Below are positions 36,401-47,584 of a stretch of 64,000 bases of DNA, one piece after another; position 1 is the stretch's first letter, and each line of letters opens with the position of its first letter. A program made the translations under genes and the position numbers. The notes below the pieces were generated by a model, which searched no databases, was not told the origin of the DNA, and saw only the letters and a list, made by a program, of their open reading frames with translations. Source of the DNA: Spinellus fusiger (Eukaryota; Mucoromycota; Mucoromycetes; Mucorales; Phycomycetaceae); contig JALLLS010000040.1 in assembly GCA_025094145.1 (NCBI GenBank), positions 248,001-312,000 on the forward strand. Reading direction: 5' to 3'.

Positions 36401-39400
36401 TTATAGCTTAGGGGAGAGCAGTGCCTTTGCTGAAGGAAGATCAATGTCCATTTCAGCCATGAATTGCTGTAAGTGTCTATTGGCAGAGGAAAGAACAAGG
36501 GAAGAGGTGAAGGGTTGGTTCTGGAAGACATTGAGCCAATGATGGTGCCAGATGGAAAGCAAGAAACTGCTGAAGATGGTGACGGAGGGAGAGCAAGAGC
36601 AAGAACTTGGCAGGGACAGTGAGAAAAAGGTCTCTTGGAGGCTGGACACTTTAGAAGTAGTGTTGAAATGCACAAGCCAACACAAAGACCAGACCAAGAA
36701 CTTAGCCAGGCATAGGAAGAGGAATTGATCCAGGGTATCCTCTTTGATATTGCATATAGGGCATATTGGTGTAGGGAAAATGAGAGGCATAATGGCATGG
36801 AGAAGAAAACGGAATGGGAGCTTTTTTGTGGATGACACAGAACCATAAGGTGCAGACTTGGTAGTGGATTGGGAAGGCCTAGAAAGAATGCCACTGCTTG
36901 GTGTTTAGTAGGGGGTCATAGGTAGGAAGAGGGTGGATCTTGGTGGGGCATAGGCAGTGGAAGGAGCAAGAAGACAGACAAGACCATGAGAGGGGGGCAA
37001 CAAGACTTGAAAGGAAAGGATGTGGATCCATGCTGTCACCCAAGATAGGGGGAAGATCTGGATGAAGGTGGTATATTTGCTTGGGAGGGAAGTGGTGCAA
37101 AGAAGGAAAAGATGTAGGAAACAAGTGTGTGTCAAGTTGCCAGAAAAACTTGTGTAAGATGTATGGTGATCTTAGTAGCTCTATTGGGAGCCATCTGTGC
37201 AGTAATCCTGATGCCATATCAGTGATAAAGGCATTGGACACCAGAAGGTGGTGCCATGAACAAGGGAAGAGGCTGGAGGATGGGACTGGGGTGCATGCAA
37301 AGGACAGTGGAAGGGTGAGACATTTTGGGATGTTGGGAATGGCAGAAAGAAAGTTGTGGGGCATAGTGTCAATGGCAGCAAAGATATTGTGGAAGGCACT
37401 GTCCATATGGTGATAGGTGGTGGGTCAAAGGTTGGGGCATAGGAGGATGAGGCAAGTGTTGGTGTTGGGAGCTGCTTGTTGAAGAGAAAAAGACAACCAA
37501 GGAGGGACCAGACCAAACAGCAAGGAAGAGGACATCATAGGCACTAGCCAACAAAGCTGCAGGGCTGCCTGTTGAAGGACAGGGTCCAGGATACCTAGAC
37601 CACCTCTGCAGAGAGGGACACACATGGTGGCAAGCTTGACCAGAGGAAACATCCTATGCTGAAGGAATTTTGACATCAAGGAGCAAATTTGGGTGAGGAA
37701 GGTGAGAGGGACAGAAATGACACAGAGAACATGCCATAACTTGGAGAAAATGAGGGTGTTGAGGACAGTTGCCCTTCCATGAATAGAGAGTGTGCAAGAG
37801 ATATGGATGTGAGAGGAAGAGTGAATGAATGAAATGAGAGTGTCAAGGAAAGAATGTTTCTGTTTGGTGGAGGTGTAGAGAGGAAATCATAGGTATTGGA
37901 GAGGGGAAGGAGAGTAGCAATTGTGCCATGAAGTTATGTTACATTGGTGAAGCACTGTAGTCCATGTTGGTTGTGGTGATCCAGACAAAGAAAAGGCTTC
38001 TGTTTTGTGCATATTGATTCCAGCATTGGAGGCAGTGGCATAGGTGTTGAAGTAAGTGTTGAGATGGTGGAGTTGGGATGGGTTGAGAAGAAAGACAAGG
38101 AGGTCGTTGGCATAGGTGAGGTATTTGACAGGTGGTGATGGTGGAAGAGAAAGGGCAGTGGTTGGGTGAGTTAAGGAAAGTGGATGTGAAAAGCCAATGA
38201 ACTGGTCATCATGCAGTAGTCTGCATAGAAGAGGTTCAAAGGCAGGATTGAAGAGAACTGGTGAGAGAGGGTCTCCTTGGTACAAGCTTCTGGATTGTTT
38301 AACAAGTCAAGATAAATGTCCATTGACATTAATTCTAATGTTAGTGGCAAAAAAGAGGTTACAGATACAGGTATTGAGTGGAGGGGGGGGAAGTGATGGA
38401 GGACTTGGCATAGATAATCAGGGTGAACCCTATCATAAGCCTTCTCCTGGTCCAACAAGAGTCCTATGGCTGGAGAGTTCTGGATACATGCCTGCTGCAT
38501 AATGGCCTTGGTAAGAAGACCATTGTCCACAATAAACCATCCACAAACAAAACTGGTTTGGTAGGGCAAGACAATTGTACCTGCAGCTGGGATCATATTG
38601 CCACTGATCAACTTAGTAAAAACCTTGGCATCAGTGTTAATGAGTGCAATGGGGTGCCAGTTCTTCAAGTCTGAAAGGTCTTCTTTCTTTGGCAACAGAG
38701 TGAGACAAGTATCCTGCCACAAGGCAGAGAAAATCCCTAAAAGAAGTGCCTGATTGTACACTCTATCCACCAGGAAGGAGCAGGAGGGGTGGCTGATAAC
38801 AAGAACCAAAATCTCATAAGGCAAGCCATCAGGGCCAGGACTACTGGTAGCTGGAGCACAAGAGGCAGCCAAATGGATCTCAGCTAGAGAAAAACAAGTG
38901 GAAAGGAGAGAAGACAAGGATGGATGGAGAGTGAGATCAGGGGGCATATGACATAGGAGGTTGTGGATGGCAGGGTCAGAAACAGGGTCAGGAGCATAGA
39001 GTTGGTCATAGAATGCTGCTGCTGCTTCTGTCATATCCTTGGGGTCTGTGCATAGGGTGTTGGTCATAGGGTGGCATAGACTGGGCATATTCTTGCAGGA
39101 TTGGCAGGTGGTAATGATACACTTCAAATACCCAGCAGAGGTTTCTCCCTGCTCTCTCCAGTGTCAACCCACTTGGAGGGCTTGGGTCTCTACCCATTCT
39201 TTCTGGACAGACTGCAACACTTGTTCAATGGCTGGCAGCTGGAAGTTCTGGGAAGGAGAGTGGCAGAATTGGTGGATGAGGCAATCATGCTTGCTCTTTA
39301 AGAGTTTCTCTTGAGAGACAAGGTTGGTGGAGGGACAGCAGTTGAAGGACTAGATGAAATGATGGACTGACTTCTTAAGGTTATCCCATTGGATCTGTGG

Positions 39401-40222
39401 AGACTCCATTGGTAATAAAGTTAAGAAGTAGTTAGTAATAAGCATATTGAGTTTGGTGGTGAAGGAAGAGTTATGGGCAAGACAAGGATTGGCACACCAG
39501 AGGCCTTTACCAAGGGCATGAGCAGCAGGGAAAAGAAAAGATGCAGATACTAAGCAATGGTCAGACCAAAGCTGGTTGATGTATGTGATGGAGGAGGAAA
39601 AACAAGAAGAGAAGAGGTCAGGAGTGGTAAAGATGTTGTCAATGGTAGAAGAAGAAAAGGAATGGTGGAAGGTAGGAAGGGGTTTGTCACCATGGGCAGT
39701 AACAGAATCATTAAAGAATGACTCTATGTACCATAACCATGGGATGGGTGCTTGTCTGGAAGGAGAGGTGGTGGAGGTATATGAATAGTTGAAATCACCC
39801 AACAAAATGAAGTTAGAAGTAGATGAAGGAAGGTGTCTGTCGGTGAGAAGGGAGGAAAGGAAAGTATAGCAATCTTTGCAAGTAGCCAGAGCATACAGCA
39901 CACAGATGCAAAAAGGAAGAAAGAACTTGTTGGCATGCACCACTGTAGTGGTAATGCAGTGGCCACAGAGGCTGAAAAGAGGGCTAATGAATGTAATGTT
40001 GGAAGATAATGAAACTAGGTCACAGTGAGGTGATCATAGTGAGGAGGGTGTGCGGAATTGATGGTCAAAGGTGTGTTGCATAGGGAGGGTGGAGGCATGG
40101 GTTTCTTGTAAGGCAAGGATGTCAAGTTTAAGTGAGTGTAGGTATCTGATGTATAAGGAACGTGTGTTGGAGTGACCAGTTTTCACCAGCCCTCTGCAAT
40201 TCATAGAGGCTACTCTAATCAT
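36401..40222 (-). pseudogene. LINE 1 ORF2: AP-endonuclease and reverse transcriptase, frameshifted
   Basis: Minus strand, reading from 40222 down. The endonuclease start is IRVASMNCRGL then LDILALQETHAS; its end has ILLGDFNYS and WSDHCLV with catalytic Asp and His kept (39350-39966). Reverse transcriptase is at 37887-39127: SSPGPDGLPYEIL, TLLPKKEDLSDLKNWHPIAL, motif A LLLDQEKAYDRVH, YQGDPLSPVLF, and motif C reading YAND where YADD is required. The C-terminal CPICNIKEDTLDQFLFLC at about 36750-36810 is a zinc-binding reverse-transcriptase tail. At least four frameshifts. Many overlapping minus frames at 36388-37679 are frameshift fragments of this one gene. Confidence 0.83.
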
Positions 40223-40899
40223 AAAGAAAGTGGTGGGAACTCCTCTTCTTCTGGATGCTCTCCCATGTCTTGATCTGATTCTGTTCCTGGATTGTAAGCA
40301 CTCTCATAGAACTCCTCCATGGGCTCAGTGCTGGTGTGTTGGTTGGGAAGGGTAGGAGGGAAGACATTGGTTTGAAGAGAGTGGAAGATGATCTTGGGAG
40401 GAACCTCTTCTGTCTTGGTGGTGGTGGGTGGTGTTTTTCTCTGTTCAACCTGTTGCTGTCCCTGGGGCTTGGCAGATGAACCTTGCTGTGTGGGGGCGTC
40501 CTGTTTCTTCTGTTCAACCTTTTGTCCAGAAATCTCTCCTCTTGATCTCTTACTGTGAGACAGTTTCCAGGGAGAGTTATGGGGACATTTGTTTTGGAGG
40601 TGGCCTTTGTCCCCACAAATGCAGCAGGAATGGTTCTCCTGAGGGTGTTTCTTGCACTGGTCCACATTGTGACCCATCTCCTTGCAGTACCTGCATTGTT
40701 TGCCCATATGGGTCCAGGTGGTCAAAAAGGTGGTCTTTTCAGAGTAGGGCACCTTGTAAGTCAAGGGCTTGTACTCTTTGTTGGTGTTGGGGGGACGTTC
40801 AATGTAGGCATATTCTGAGCCAGTTGTTGTAATCATGAATACAATGGTAGCAGTCACAGACCAATTATTAAGTTGTCTCCTTTCTACAACGTAATTCAT
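40219..40899 (-). pseudogene. LINE 1 ORF1: gag-like zinc-knuckle protein
   Basis: A 226-codon frame, with its stop overlapping the start of ORF2. Two CCHC knuckles are visible: CRYCKEMGHNVDQC and CCICGDKGHLQNKC. They are followed by a basic, Gln/Pro-rich linker and an acidic C terminus. The product would bind element RNA. The true start is probably upstream and not determined; the frame itself is open, so its dead status is inferred from ORF2. Confidence 0.75.
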
Positions 40900-40905
40900 A
40901 GTTAA

Positions 40906-41091
40906 GACACTGCATATTAAAGTCTACTAAACAGGCTATTATTTGACAAGCATCCTAAAACAGTAATAGATCATATTCAGTACACAGCCACTTGTCTATT
41001 TAGTATAAATAGACATATTAAAATTGTTTTAATAAAAGTATCTTGTTTTGAGTCTGATTAATTCCCTTTCAAATTTAACAAATGATATTGA
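40906..41091. other. AT-rich spacer between LINE 1 and foldback element
   Basis: Under 200 bp, no feature recognised. Confidence 0.4.
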
Positions 41092-41198
41092 GATTGATTG
41101 GACAGGTAGATTAATGAGACTGAACAAAGATGGTTTTTATTGAGTAAAGAAAGGTTCTCTATTTATACTTTTGGTGGGTGCTTATCCTTCAGTGGCTT

Positions 41199-41441
41199 CT
41201 ACCTTATGGTAGGATAATCTATTCTACCTTATGGTAGTTATGATAGTCAACCTTATGGCTGCTTCACAATTACAACTAAATGGTTGGTGGGGACATTCTA
41301 CCTTATGGTAGAATTCACTCTCTTTGACCTTATGGTTGGTGTCTATATTACTACCTTATGGTAGTATTAATAACTGCCACCTTATGGTTGGCTCATATGT
41401 TTTACTTAGTTGTAGTATTATTAGATTCAACCCTATGGTTG
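41199..41441. repeat. Array of eight near-palindromes around ACCTTATGGT
   Basis: Hairpin-forming words at 41199-41212, 41224-41237, 41248-41261, 41298-41311, 41326-41339, 41351-41364, 41377-41390 and 41428-41441. The commonest form is CTACCTTATGGTAG (stem CTACC/GGTAG, loop TTAT); variants CAACC/GGTTG keep pairing by compensating changes. The same array is at 56870-57107 and, much decayed, in inverted form at 42180-42360. Confidence 0.85.
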
Positions 41442-41725
41442 GTTCCTGGGATAAGCACTCCATTATTGAAACCATTAATTATTATGAGTCTTTACTCAAT
41501 TGACTCTGATAAGTCTATATTGTTCTGTTAGAATTATTAATGAAGATGGCTCTTGTTAAGTGTCTGATAGTACACTGAGCTTTAGAAGGTGATTTGTAGT
41601 TACAACTGATCAGTGAGATGATACAGAGATGTACTATGGTACTTGTGTGCACTCAAGCTTTCATAGAGTATTCTGAATGTCACAGCATACTACTCATGTT
41701 GACAAATTCATGAAGAATCTTTGGA

Positions 41726-41926
41726 TTGAAGTCAGAACACAATAATCAGGGCTTTATCATAAAGGTTGGGAAAACTATAGAATATTTTGATGATACATTT
41801 AATGAATATTTTTTATTTGATTTAGATGATGTTATTGATGAAAAAGATATCATCTTATTAGATATTCCACCATCTTTCATAAACCATATTGTTGTGTTCC
41901 AACTTCAATCCAAAGATTCTTCATGA
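41726..41926 (+). other. Small open frame in the centre of the foldback element
   Basis: 66 codons, very acidic (FDDTFNEYFLFDLDDVIDEK), starting near the end of the left arm and ending before the right arm. It could be a fragment of a captured or element-encoded gene. Homology not recognised; it may be chance. Confidence 0.25.
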
Positions 41927-42976
41927 ACTGGTCAACATGAGTAGTATGCTGTGACATTCAGAATACTCTATGAAAGCTTGAGTGCACACAAGTACCATAG
42001 TACATCTCTGTATCATCTCACTGATTGGTCGTAACTATAAATCAACCTTCTAAGCTCAAATTATTATCAGACACTTAATGAGCTGCCTTCATCTATAAAT
42101 CTTTAGTGGATTAAATAAGACCTATCAAAGGCAATTAAAAGTGAAGACATAATAGATGGCTCTATAATGGTGTGCTTATTCAATGAACCAACCATAAGGC
42201 TCCAACATGTAGTCTACCATTAGGTAGAACACCTACACCAACCATAAAGCTACACCTATGTAAACTACCATAGGATAAATCATCTACACCAACCATACAG
42301 TTGCATCTATCAATAAGCTATGCTATGGACTAATCATTAACTACCAAAAGGTAGAATGCCACTGAAGGATAAGCACCCACAAAAAGTATAAATAATGAAC
42401 CACTCTTCACTTAATAAAATTATCTTTGTTTAGTCTTGTCATTTTCTACTTGTCTGAATAATCACACTTGGCTTAACATGTTCACTGTGAAGAAAACATA
42501 AAGACAAGACATGTATGTGCAATTGTACACTGTAGAATTTAGTATAAATAATTGAGTGAATTCAATGAATAAACATTATCTTCTATCTTCTCTTTTATTC
42601 TTCCTCTTTGATCTACATGGGCTTCAGTCCAAACCAAGAACCACTAGCTATTCCACTCTGTGCACATACCACCAGGCTTAGAACTATTCTGTTCAAATTA
42701 GGGAATGACAAAAGAGAAGTTGCACTGATGGCTAAGGTTAAAGATTTTTTATTAAAGGAGATATATGCATTTGCTTAATGAAGCCTTACTGCACTCCTTG
42801 CACTAATTGAAATAAACAAAAAAGTTCTACAGGACAAAAGAACAAAAAAAGACAGGCAAGAGAAAGAAACTAAGACTACTGGACTTTAAGGTTGTCCCTG
42901 CTCTCCACTCTGCAGCTGTGTTAAAAGATTGTAACAGTGAGAGGGAGGAGGCCAGGGAAGCAGAACAAAAAGCTGT

Positions 42977-45900
42977 TCATTCATGCACCTGGTGCACCTG
43001 ATCATGCCAAAGCATGCCTGGACTTGAGTGGGGACTAAACTCACTGTCAGGGTTGCAAAGCTGGTCTATATGCCAGAGAATTGTATGTAAAGGCACCCAG
43101 AAAGAAGGACAGGAAGAAGATTTCTTAGAAAGACAGTTGATGGTGTGATCCAATGGATGGCAGTATTGTGGTGCTGGTGGTAGTTGATCCCATAGGTCCC
43201 TTAGAATTGCTGGACACTCTGCAAGATGTCTTCTGGAGGTGTGCTCTGCTAGACTGCACTGACATGGACGTGGCTTACCAGGAAGCCATCCCATTCTCCA
43301 ACGTATGAGCCTGCTTCTGTCATGTCTGGTTGCTGGCAAGAAGAGGACTGGATCAATGCCAAGTGTTGGCCTGCATGCCTTGATCAGCACTTTGTCTGTC
43401 ACTTGCAGATACTGGTCAAGGAGCTGTTGGTGTTGTTTCTGGAAGTATTGTTTGAGTTGAGCAGATGATTCTGGCAATACTGCTGGAAGAGAGGCAAAGA
43501 GGTGATTCTTGGTGAGTGGTTCAAGTGGTGGCACTCCTAGACTGTTTAGCAGCAGAGACAAAAGACATTGGGGTGGAAGTGAGGCAGCACGTAGACAGAA
43601 CCTTGTCTTGAGAGAGTCTGAGCAGAAACTCATGCTGGGCAAGTCACAGATATGCTTCAACACCTGAGTAGAGCTAGTGGGGTGGCCGCCTATGATCATT
43701 CTTAGGCACATGTCTTGTATCTTCTCCAGAGCTTTGATATCTTTCTTCAAAAAAACAGTGATTGCCAGACCATACTCAAACTTTGGCCTAATGAAGGTCT
43801 TGTATAGTCTTGAGCTGAGGAGCAAAGAGAAACCAGAACGTGAGGCACCAACAGCATGCAGTGTGGACATGGCAAACATTGTGCCTTGCTTTCTGTGTGA
43901 GATAATCCCAGAGGAGTTGATTCCATTGTAGACAAAGGGCATGCCAAGGTAAATAAACTCATTGGCTGCTGGAAGGGCCTCTCCATATATCTTGAACTGG
44001 TTGGCCTAGGAAACAGAAGGGGGAAGAAACACTGCACACTTGGAAGGACTCCATCTAAAGCCAACTGAAACAGAGTAGTGCTCTGCCAAATGCAGCATGT
44101 GCTGAACCTCTCCAACCTTACCAAAGACAGCAATATCATCAGCAAAGAAGAGTGAGTTGATTCCTGTAGGCTTATCCATAGTGGTGCTACTGTTGTTTGT
44201 TAGTGATTCTTCATACTCTGCCAAAGATGATGGTGAGCTAGACTGCACATGTGTTGTTGTTGTTGCTGTTGCCACACTTCTGAAAAGACATGCAAGGGGT
44301 TAATGTAGATTGAATAAAGGTGGGGGCTGAGAACTGAGCCTTGCAGTACACCAGTTACTGGAGAAAACGAAGAGGACACATAGTTGTTCAGGATGACTGA
44401 CACATGGGCATCATCAAACAAGTGGACAAGCAAAGCAAGCAGTGGTGGCGGTGTGTTTCTCTTGTGCAGGGCATCCCAGATCAGGTTCCTGTCCACAGTG
44501 TCATAGGCTGCCTTGATGTCCAAGTAGGCTACCACAGGATAATGGTGGTGTCTCTGATAATATCTCTTCATCAGGTTGTGTAAACACAGAGCCTGGTCCA
44601 GTGCACATCATCTTGGTCTGAATCCACCCTGGCAACATCAAGAGGGGAGAGTACTTGTGCAGGTCTGGTGCTAGACATACCTCAAACAGCTTTCTGAGAA
44701 CAGAAGTCAATGAGATTGGCCTGTAGTTGGCTGGATCACTTGATCACCCTTTTTGAAGATGGGGAACACCTGTGCTTGACGCCATGGGAGAGGAAGATAG
44801 GACCACTGCCAACACATGGTGAACAGACCAGAAAGAATGGGGACAATGGTGGTGCTGAGTGGCTTTAGCATTTCTGCTCTCAGGTGGTCACTCCTGGTGC
44901 TTTCCTATTTGGCAGCAGCTTCATACAGAACTTGACAACAGGTTGTGAGAATGGTGTTGTGGCTGCTGAGAAGGGATTCTGCTGTGCTGTGCTGTTGCTG
45001 GTGGTCTAAGTGATGTTAATAGTGAGCCTCTATAAACACTCTCAAGGTGTTGGCTCATCACTTCTCTGCTGTTGCTGGCCCATCTGGGTGTTGGAATGTC
45101 TGCTGTGGCTGTCTTCTACAAATTTGCTTCACCTTGGACGTAGCCTTTGCATAGTCTCTCTCCATGCTCTTGCAAAACTCCTGCCAGTGTCTTCTTTGGC
45201 TCTTTGAACTTCACACCTAAAGGCCCTCTGTGCATCCAGGTGCCTCTGCCACCAACAAACCTTGTCCAAGCCTCTTGCCCTTTTCCAGCTCTTGAAGCTG
45301 TGCTCCCTCTTGTCAACTGCCTTCTGCAGAGCCTCACTCCAGAACTTCTGCCAATGTGCAGGTCTATGTGTCTTGCTTCCAACAGAGCTGTCCAGGGCAG
45401 AGTAGATGCAGCTGTTGAGCTGATCTGTCAGGCCATCAATGTCAGGACAGACACCAGGAGGATTGCTCACTGTAGATGTAATTAGTTGACATAGTTGAGA
45501 GGAGAGACTATCAAACTTGTCTCTGTATAGATCAGCAACATCTGGCTCTAAAGGCAAGAGAGATTCCACATTCTTCTGAAGGGTGGTGGTGTGAGAGGAG
45601 CTGTAGACATGTCATGATCAAATGTCATACTGAGCAGCCTATGGTCTGAACCAAGAGAGAGATCACCATACACCATCATGACTGTATTTTCAAAGAGGCA
45701 GTTGGACACAAACAGATCCACAATGCTACTCATCTCTTGTTCTTGTCGGAAGGAGTGGTAGGTTGCTTGACCAAAGGCATGCATGCTGTTCTGGACATAC
45801 AGCTGATGTTCTTCTAGCCATTCCAGTAGGGCTGTACCTCTAGGATTTGTGTCATGGTCACCAAGAACTGCACCAAGTCTTGCATTCAGATCACCACAGA

Positions 45901-46324
45901 TGATTGTGTCCTCTGTCAAAGGAATGGAGTTGAGCACTGCAAAAGTGTCTTCAAGGGAAAGGGAGGGGGGAAGGTAGAGACATATAATTCTCAGTGAACC
46001 AATTTGGACACCAAGGGCATAGGGGGAGGGCATAGGGATGTGGGTAACATGGTAGGGACAGGAGGGAGAAACAAGAGCACAGATACCAAGTGAGCCATGG
46101 TAGCTGTTCTCAACAGGCTTGCCATAGGTGTGGAACTGTGTCCAGGAAGTAGGGAGGTGGGAGAGAGAGAGGAGCCAGGTTTCTGTGATAAAGAGCATAG
46201 TAAAGGAGTGTGAGTGTGTCATAATGTCATATACCATAGACTGTTGAAGTCCATTGGCATTCCATAGGCCTATAGAGACTCTATTCATATTGGTGTTTGT
46301 TGTTGGAGGACTCAGACATGGCAA
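42977..46324 (-). pseudogene. LINE 2 ORF2: AP-endonuclease and reverse transcriptase, frameshifted
   Basis: Minus strand from 46324 down. The endonuclease is at 45548-46324 and open (SIGLWNANGLQQ, LFITETWLLS, ICGDLNARLG, LGSDHRLLSM): residues for Mg and catalysis are kept. A linker follows at 45129-45569. Reverse transcriptase: motif A VAYLDIKAAYDTVDRN (44500), GVLQGSVLSPHLYSIYIN, and motif C NSLFFADDIAVF (44130-44160, intact). The C-terminal part at 42977-43942 is open (FVYNGINSSG, LYKTFIRPKFEYGLA) and ends with CQCSLAEHTSRRHLAECP, a zinc-binding tail. Frameshifts separate the pieces, including the region around 44700-45000. Catalytic residues remain although the frame is broken. Confidence 0.83.
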
Positions 46325-46432
46325 CAGAGCTTCTTCTGCTCACTTGGAAGGCATTTGCTGGATCATCTCTGTCAATGTATCCCTTGTTGGTTGGCTTGGG
46401 GGGCATCTGCTCTTCACTGATCCAGCCATTGG

Positions 46433-47205
46433 CTACAAAAGCAGCAGCAACAGAAAAAGCAATGTGGGGGTGCATGTACTGGATAGCCTGCATGCATCTG
46501 TTTCTTGGAGTCTGGCTGCCTCAATACACATCTGCTCAACATTGAAGGTGGCATATTTTGGGTCTGCCAGATGCTTGGGGTCCAGAGGGTCAAAGTTCTT
46601 GTAGATATCTACCTTGGCCTTATTCAAGACTGCAGTAAAAGACTCAACATACTGGACATGGACCAAAAGACCAAGAACAGAACGGGCAGGGAAACACACA
46701 TCCAGGATTCTACCTGTTTCCAGGCCAAGGGTTCTCAGGAGACGTCTTGCCTCTGTGCGGTTCATGCATCTGCCTCTTGGAATGTACACATAAGTGTAAC
46801 CTTTAGGACCTTCTTGAATGGTGAAGGCATGTGCAGCAGATTCCACTCTCCTAGTTGAAGGTGCTGGGCAGGTCTTTTTGGCTACAGTAGCCCATGTGGA
46901 GTCCTTGGCTGTCTTCTCAGCCTGTTGGTGGTTCTTTGGTGCCTGTGTCACCTCTTGTATCACAGGAGTTGCCTTATTAGTCAAGGCAGCAAGCTTAGCC
47001 TCAAGGGTTGCCACAGTCTCTCTCAGCTGCTTGTTTTCTTCCATAATGGCCCAAAGGCCTCAAGTCTCTGCTTCTGATGGGTGTGCTCAGAAGCCATTTG
47101 AGCAAAGCTCTGTTGGAGTGACGTCACTGCCGAGATAAGTTGAGCTTCGGTGGTGGTGGTGGCATTAGCCGAAAGGTGTTGTTGTCCTGCTGGAGAAGAG
47201 AACAT
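46433..47205 (-). pseudogene. LINE 2 ORF1, coiled-coil and RNA-binding-like, one frameshift
   Basis: ATG at 47205 (MFSSPAGQQHL). The N-terminal heptad-like helix (LISAVTSLQQSFAQMASEHT) continues in another frame after about 47045 as ENKQLRETVATLEAKLAALT, so one small indel breaks a coiled coil. Further on, RVESAAHAFTIQEGPKGYTY and NRTEARRLLRTLGLETGRIL look like an RRM-like ORF1 domain as in L1-type elements. No zinc knuckle. Confidence 0.68.
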
Positions 47206-47393
47206 GGTGGATCTGGTCAAGTTTGAAAGCTGGAGGTCTGAAACTTTTGTAGAAGATAGTCGGGAGATGGGGGAAGATGGATTGATGATGGATGCAGATG
47301 GATGCAGCTTTTTGGAGACGGATGGACGTTTTTGAATTTTTGGATTGAATTTACGAATTTTAAAAAAAAGTGATCTTTAGCAGAAAGAGAAGT

Positions 47394-47464
47394 GCGCTGA
47401 TGGTTAAGTGGTATAATCTTCGCCTGCCACGCGAAGGGCCCGGGTTCGATTCCCGGTTAGCGCA
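47394..47464 (+). tRNA. tRNA-Gly (anticodon GCC)
   Basis: Full cloverleaf, no intron. Acceptor stem GCGCTGA/TTAGCGC with discriminator A; D arm GTTAAGTGGTATAAT; anticodon stem TTCGC/GCGAA with loop CTGCCAC (anticodon GCC); T arm CCGGGTTCGATTCCCGG. Internal promoter A box (TGGTTAAGTGG) and B box (GGTTCGATTCC) are present. A TTTT terminator lies about 20 bp downstream (47486-47489). One G-T or mismatched pair in the acceptor stem is tolerated. It is the only RNA gene found in the window. Confidence 0.95.
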
Positions 47465-47584
47465 TTATTAATTAAGTGATTTACTTTTATGGCAATTTTT
47501 TTCTAAATATCTACATTCACTTTGAAATACATAGAATATTTTGTAATGTGTGTTGTCTTTGGGTTTTTAGGCCAAAGGTATATG

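Larger units (their letters stand above)
36270..40905 (-). mobile_element. LINE (non-LTR retrotransposon) 1, decayed
   Basis: Minus-strand element with ORF1 (zinc knuckles) then ORF2 (endonuclease, reverse transcriptase, C-terminal Cys/His cluster). Its 3' end should be near 36340-36360, where plus-strand T runs would be the A tail. It is much GC-richer than its flanks but poor in CpG. No target duplication was found by eye. Confidence 0.82.
41092..42462. mobile_element. Foldback element: two long inverted arms around a short centre
   Basis: The left arm 41092-41735 is repeated in inverted orientation at about 41925-42462. Landmarks: GACAGGTAGATTAATGAGAC against the reverse complement of 42440-42460; CACTCAAGCTTTCATAGAGTATTCTGAATG at 41650-41680 against its inverse at 41960-41990; GGGTGCTTATCCTTCAGTG against CACTGAAGGATAAGCACCC. 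The left arm, but not the centre, is present again at 56757-57406. A TATA-like word sits in each arm (TATTTATACTTTT; AAAAAGTATAAATA), as in an LTR or DIRS terminal repeat. It may be two head-to-head DIRS-type terminal repeats with the interior lost. Confidence 0.75.
42480..47340 (-). mobile_element. LINE (non-LTR retrotransposon) 2, decayed, 5' end next to a tRNA gene
   Basis: Minus-strand element: ORF1 with coiled coil (46433-47205) and ORF2 (42977-46324). Its 5' leader runs to about 47340, some 50 bp before the tRNA-Gly gene. A different family from LINE 1: different ORF1, and a kept FADD motif. 3' end near 42500-42950, exact position unknown. GC-rich, CpG-poor. Confidence 0.82.

Noticed and set aside
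36388..37679. Several overlapping minus-strand frames of 76-175 codons that could be read as separate genes
   Set aside because: They are frameshift and shadow frames of LINE 1 ORF2; low stop density comes from the GC-rich composition.
41199..41441. CRISPR-like array
   Set aside because: Units are palindromic, irregularly spaced (14-60 bp), have no equal-length spacers and lie in a eukaryotic mobile element.
45147..45485. Plus-strand frame within LINE 2
   Set aside because: Antisense to ORF2 linker sequence; no domain.
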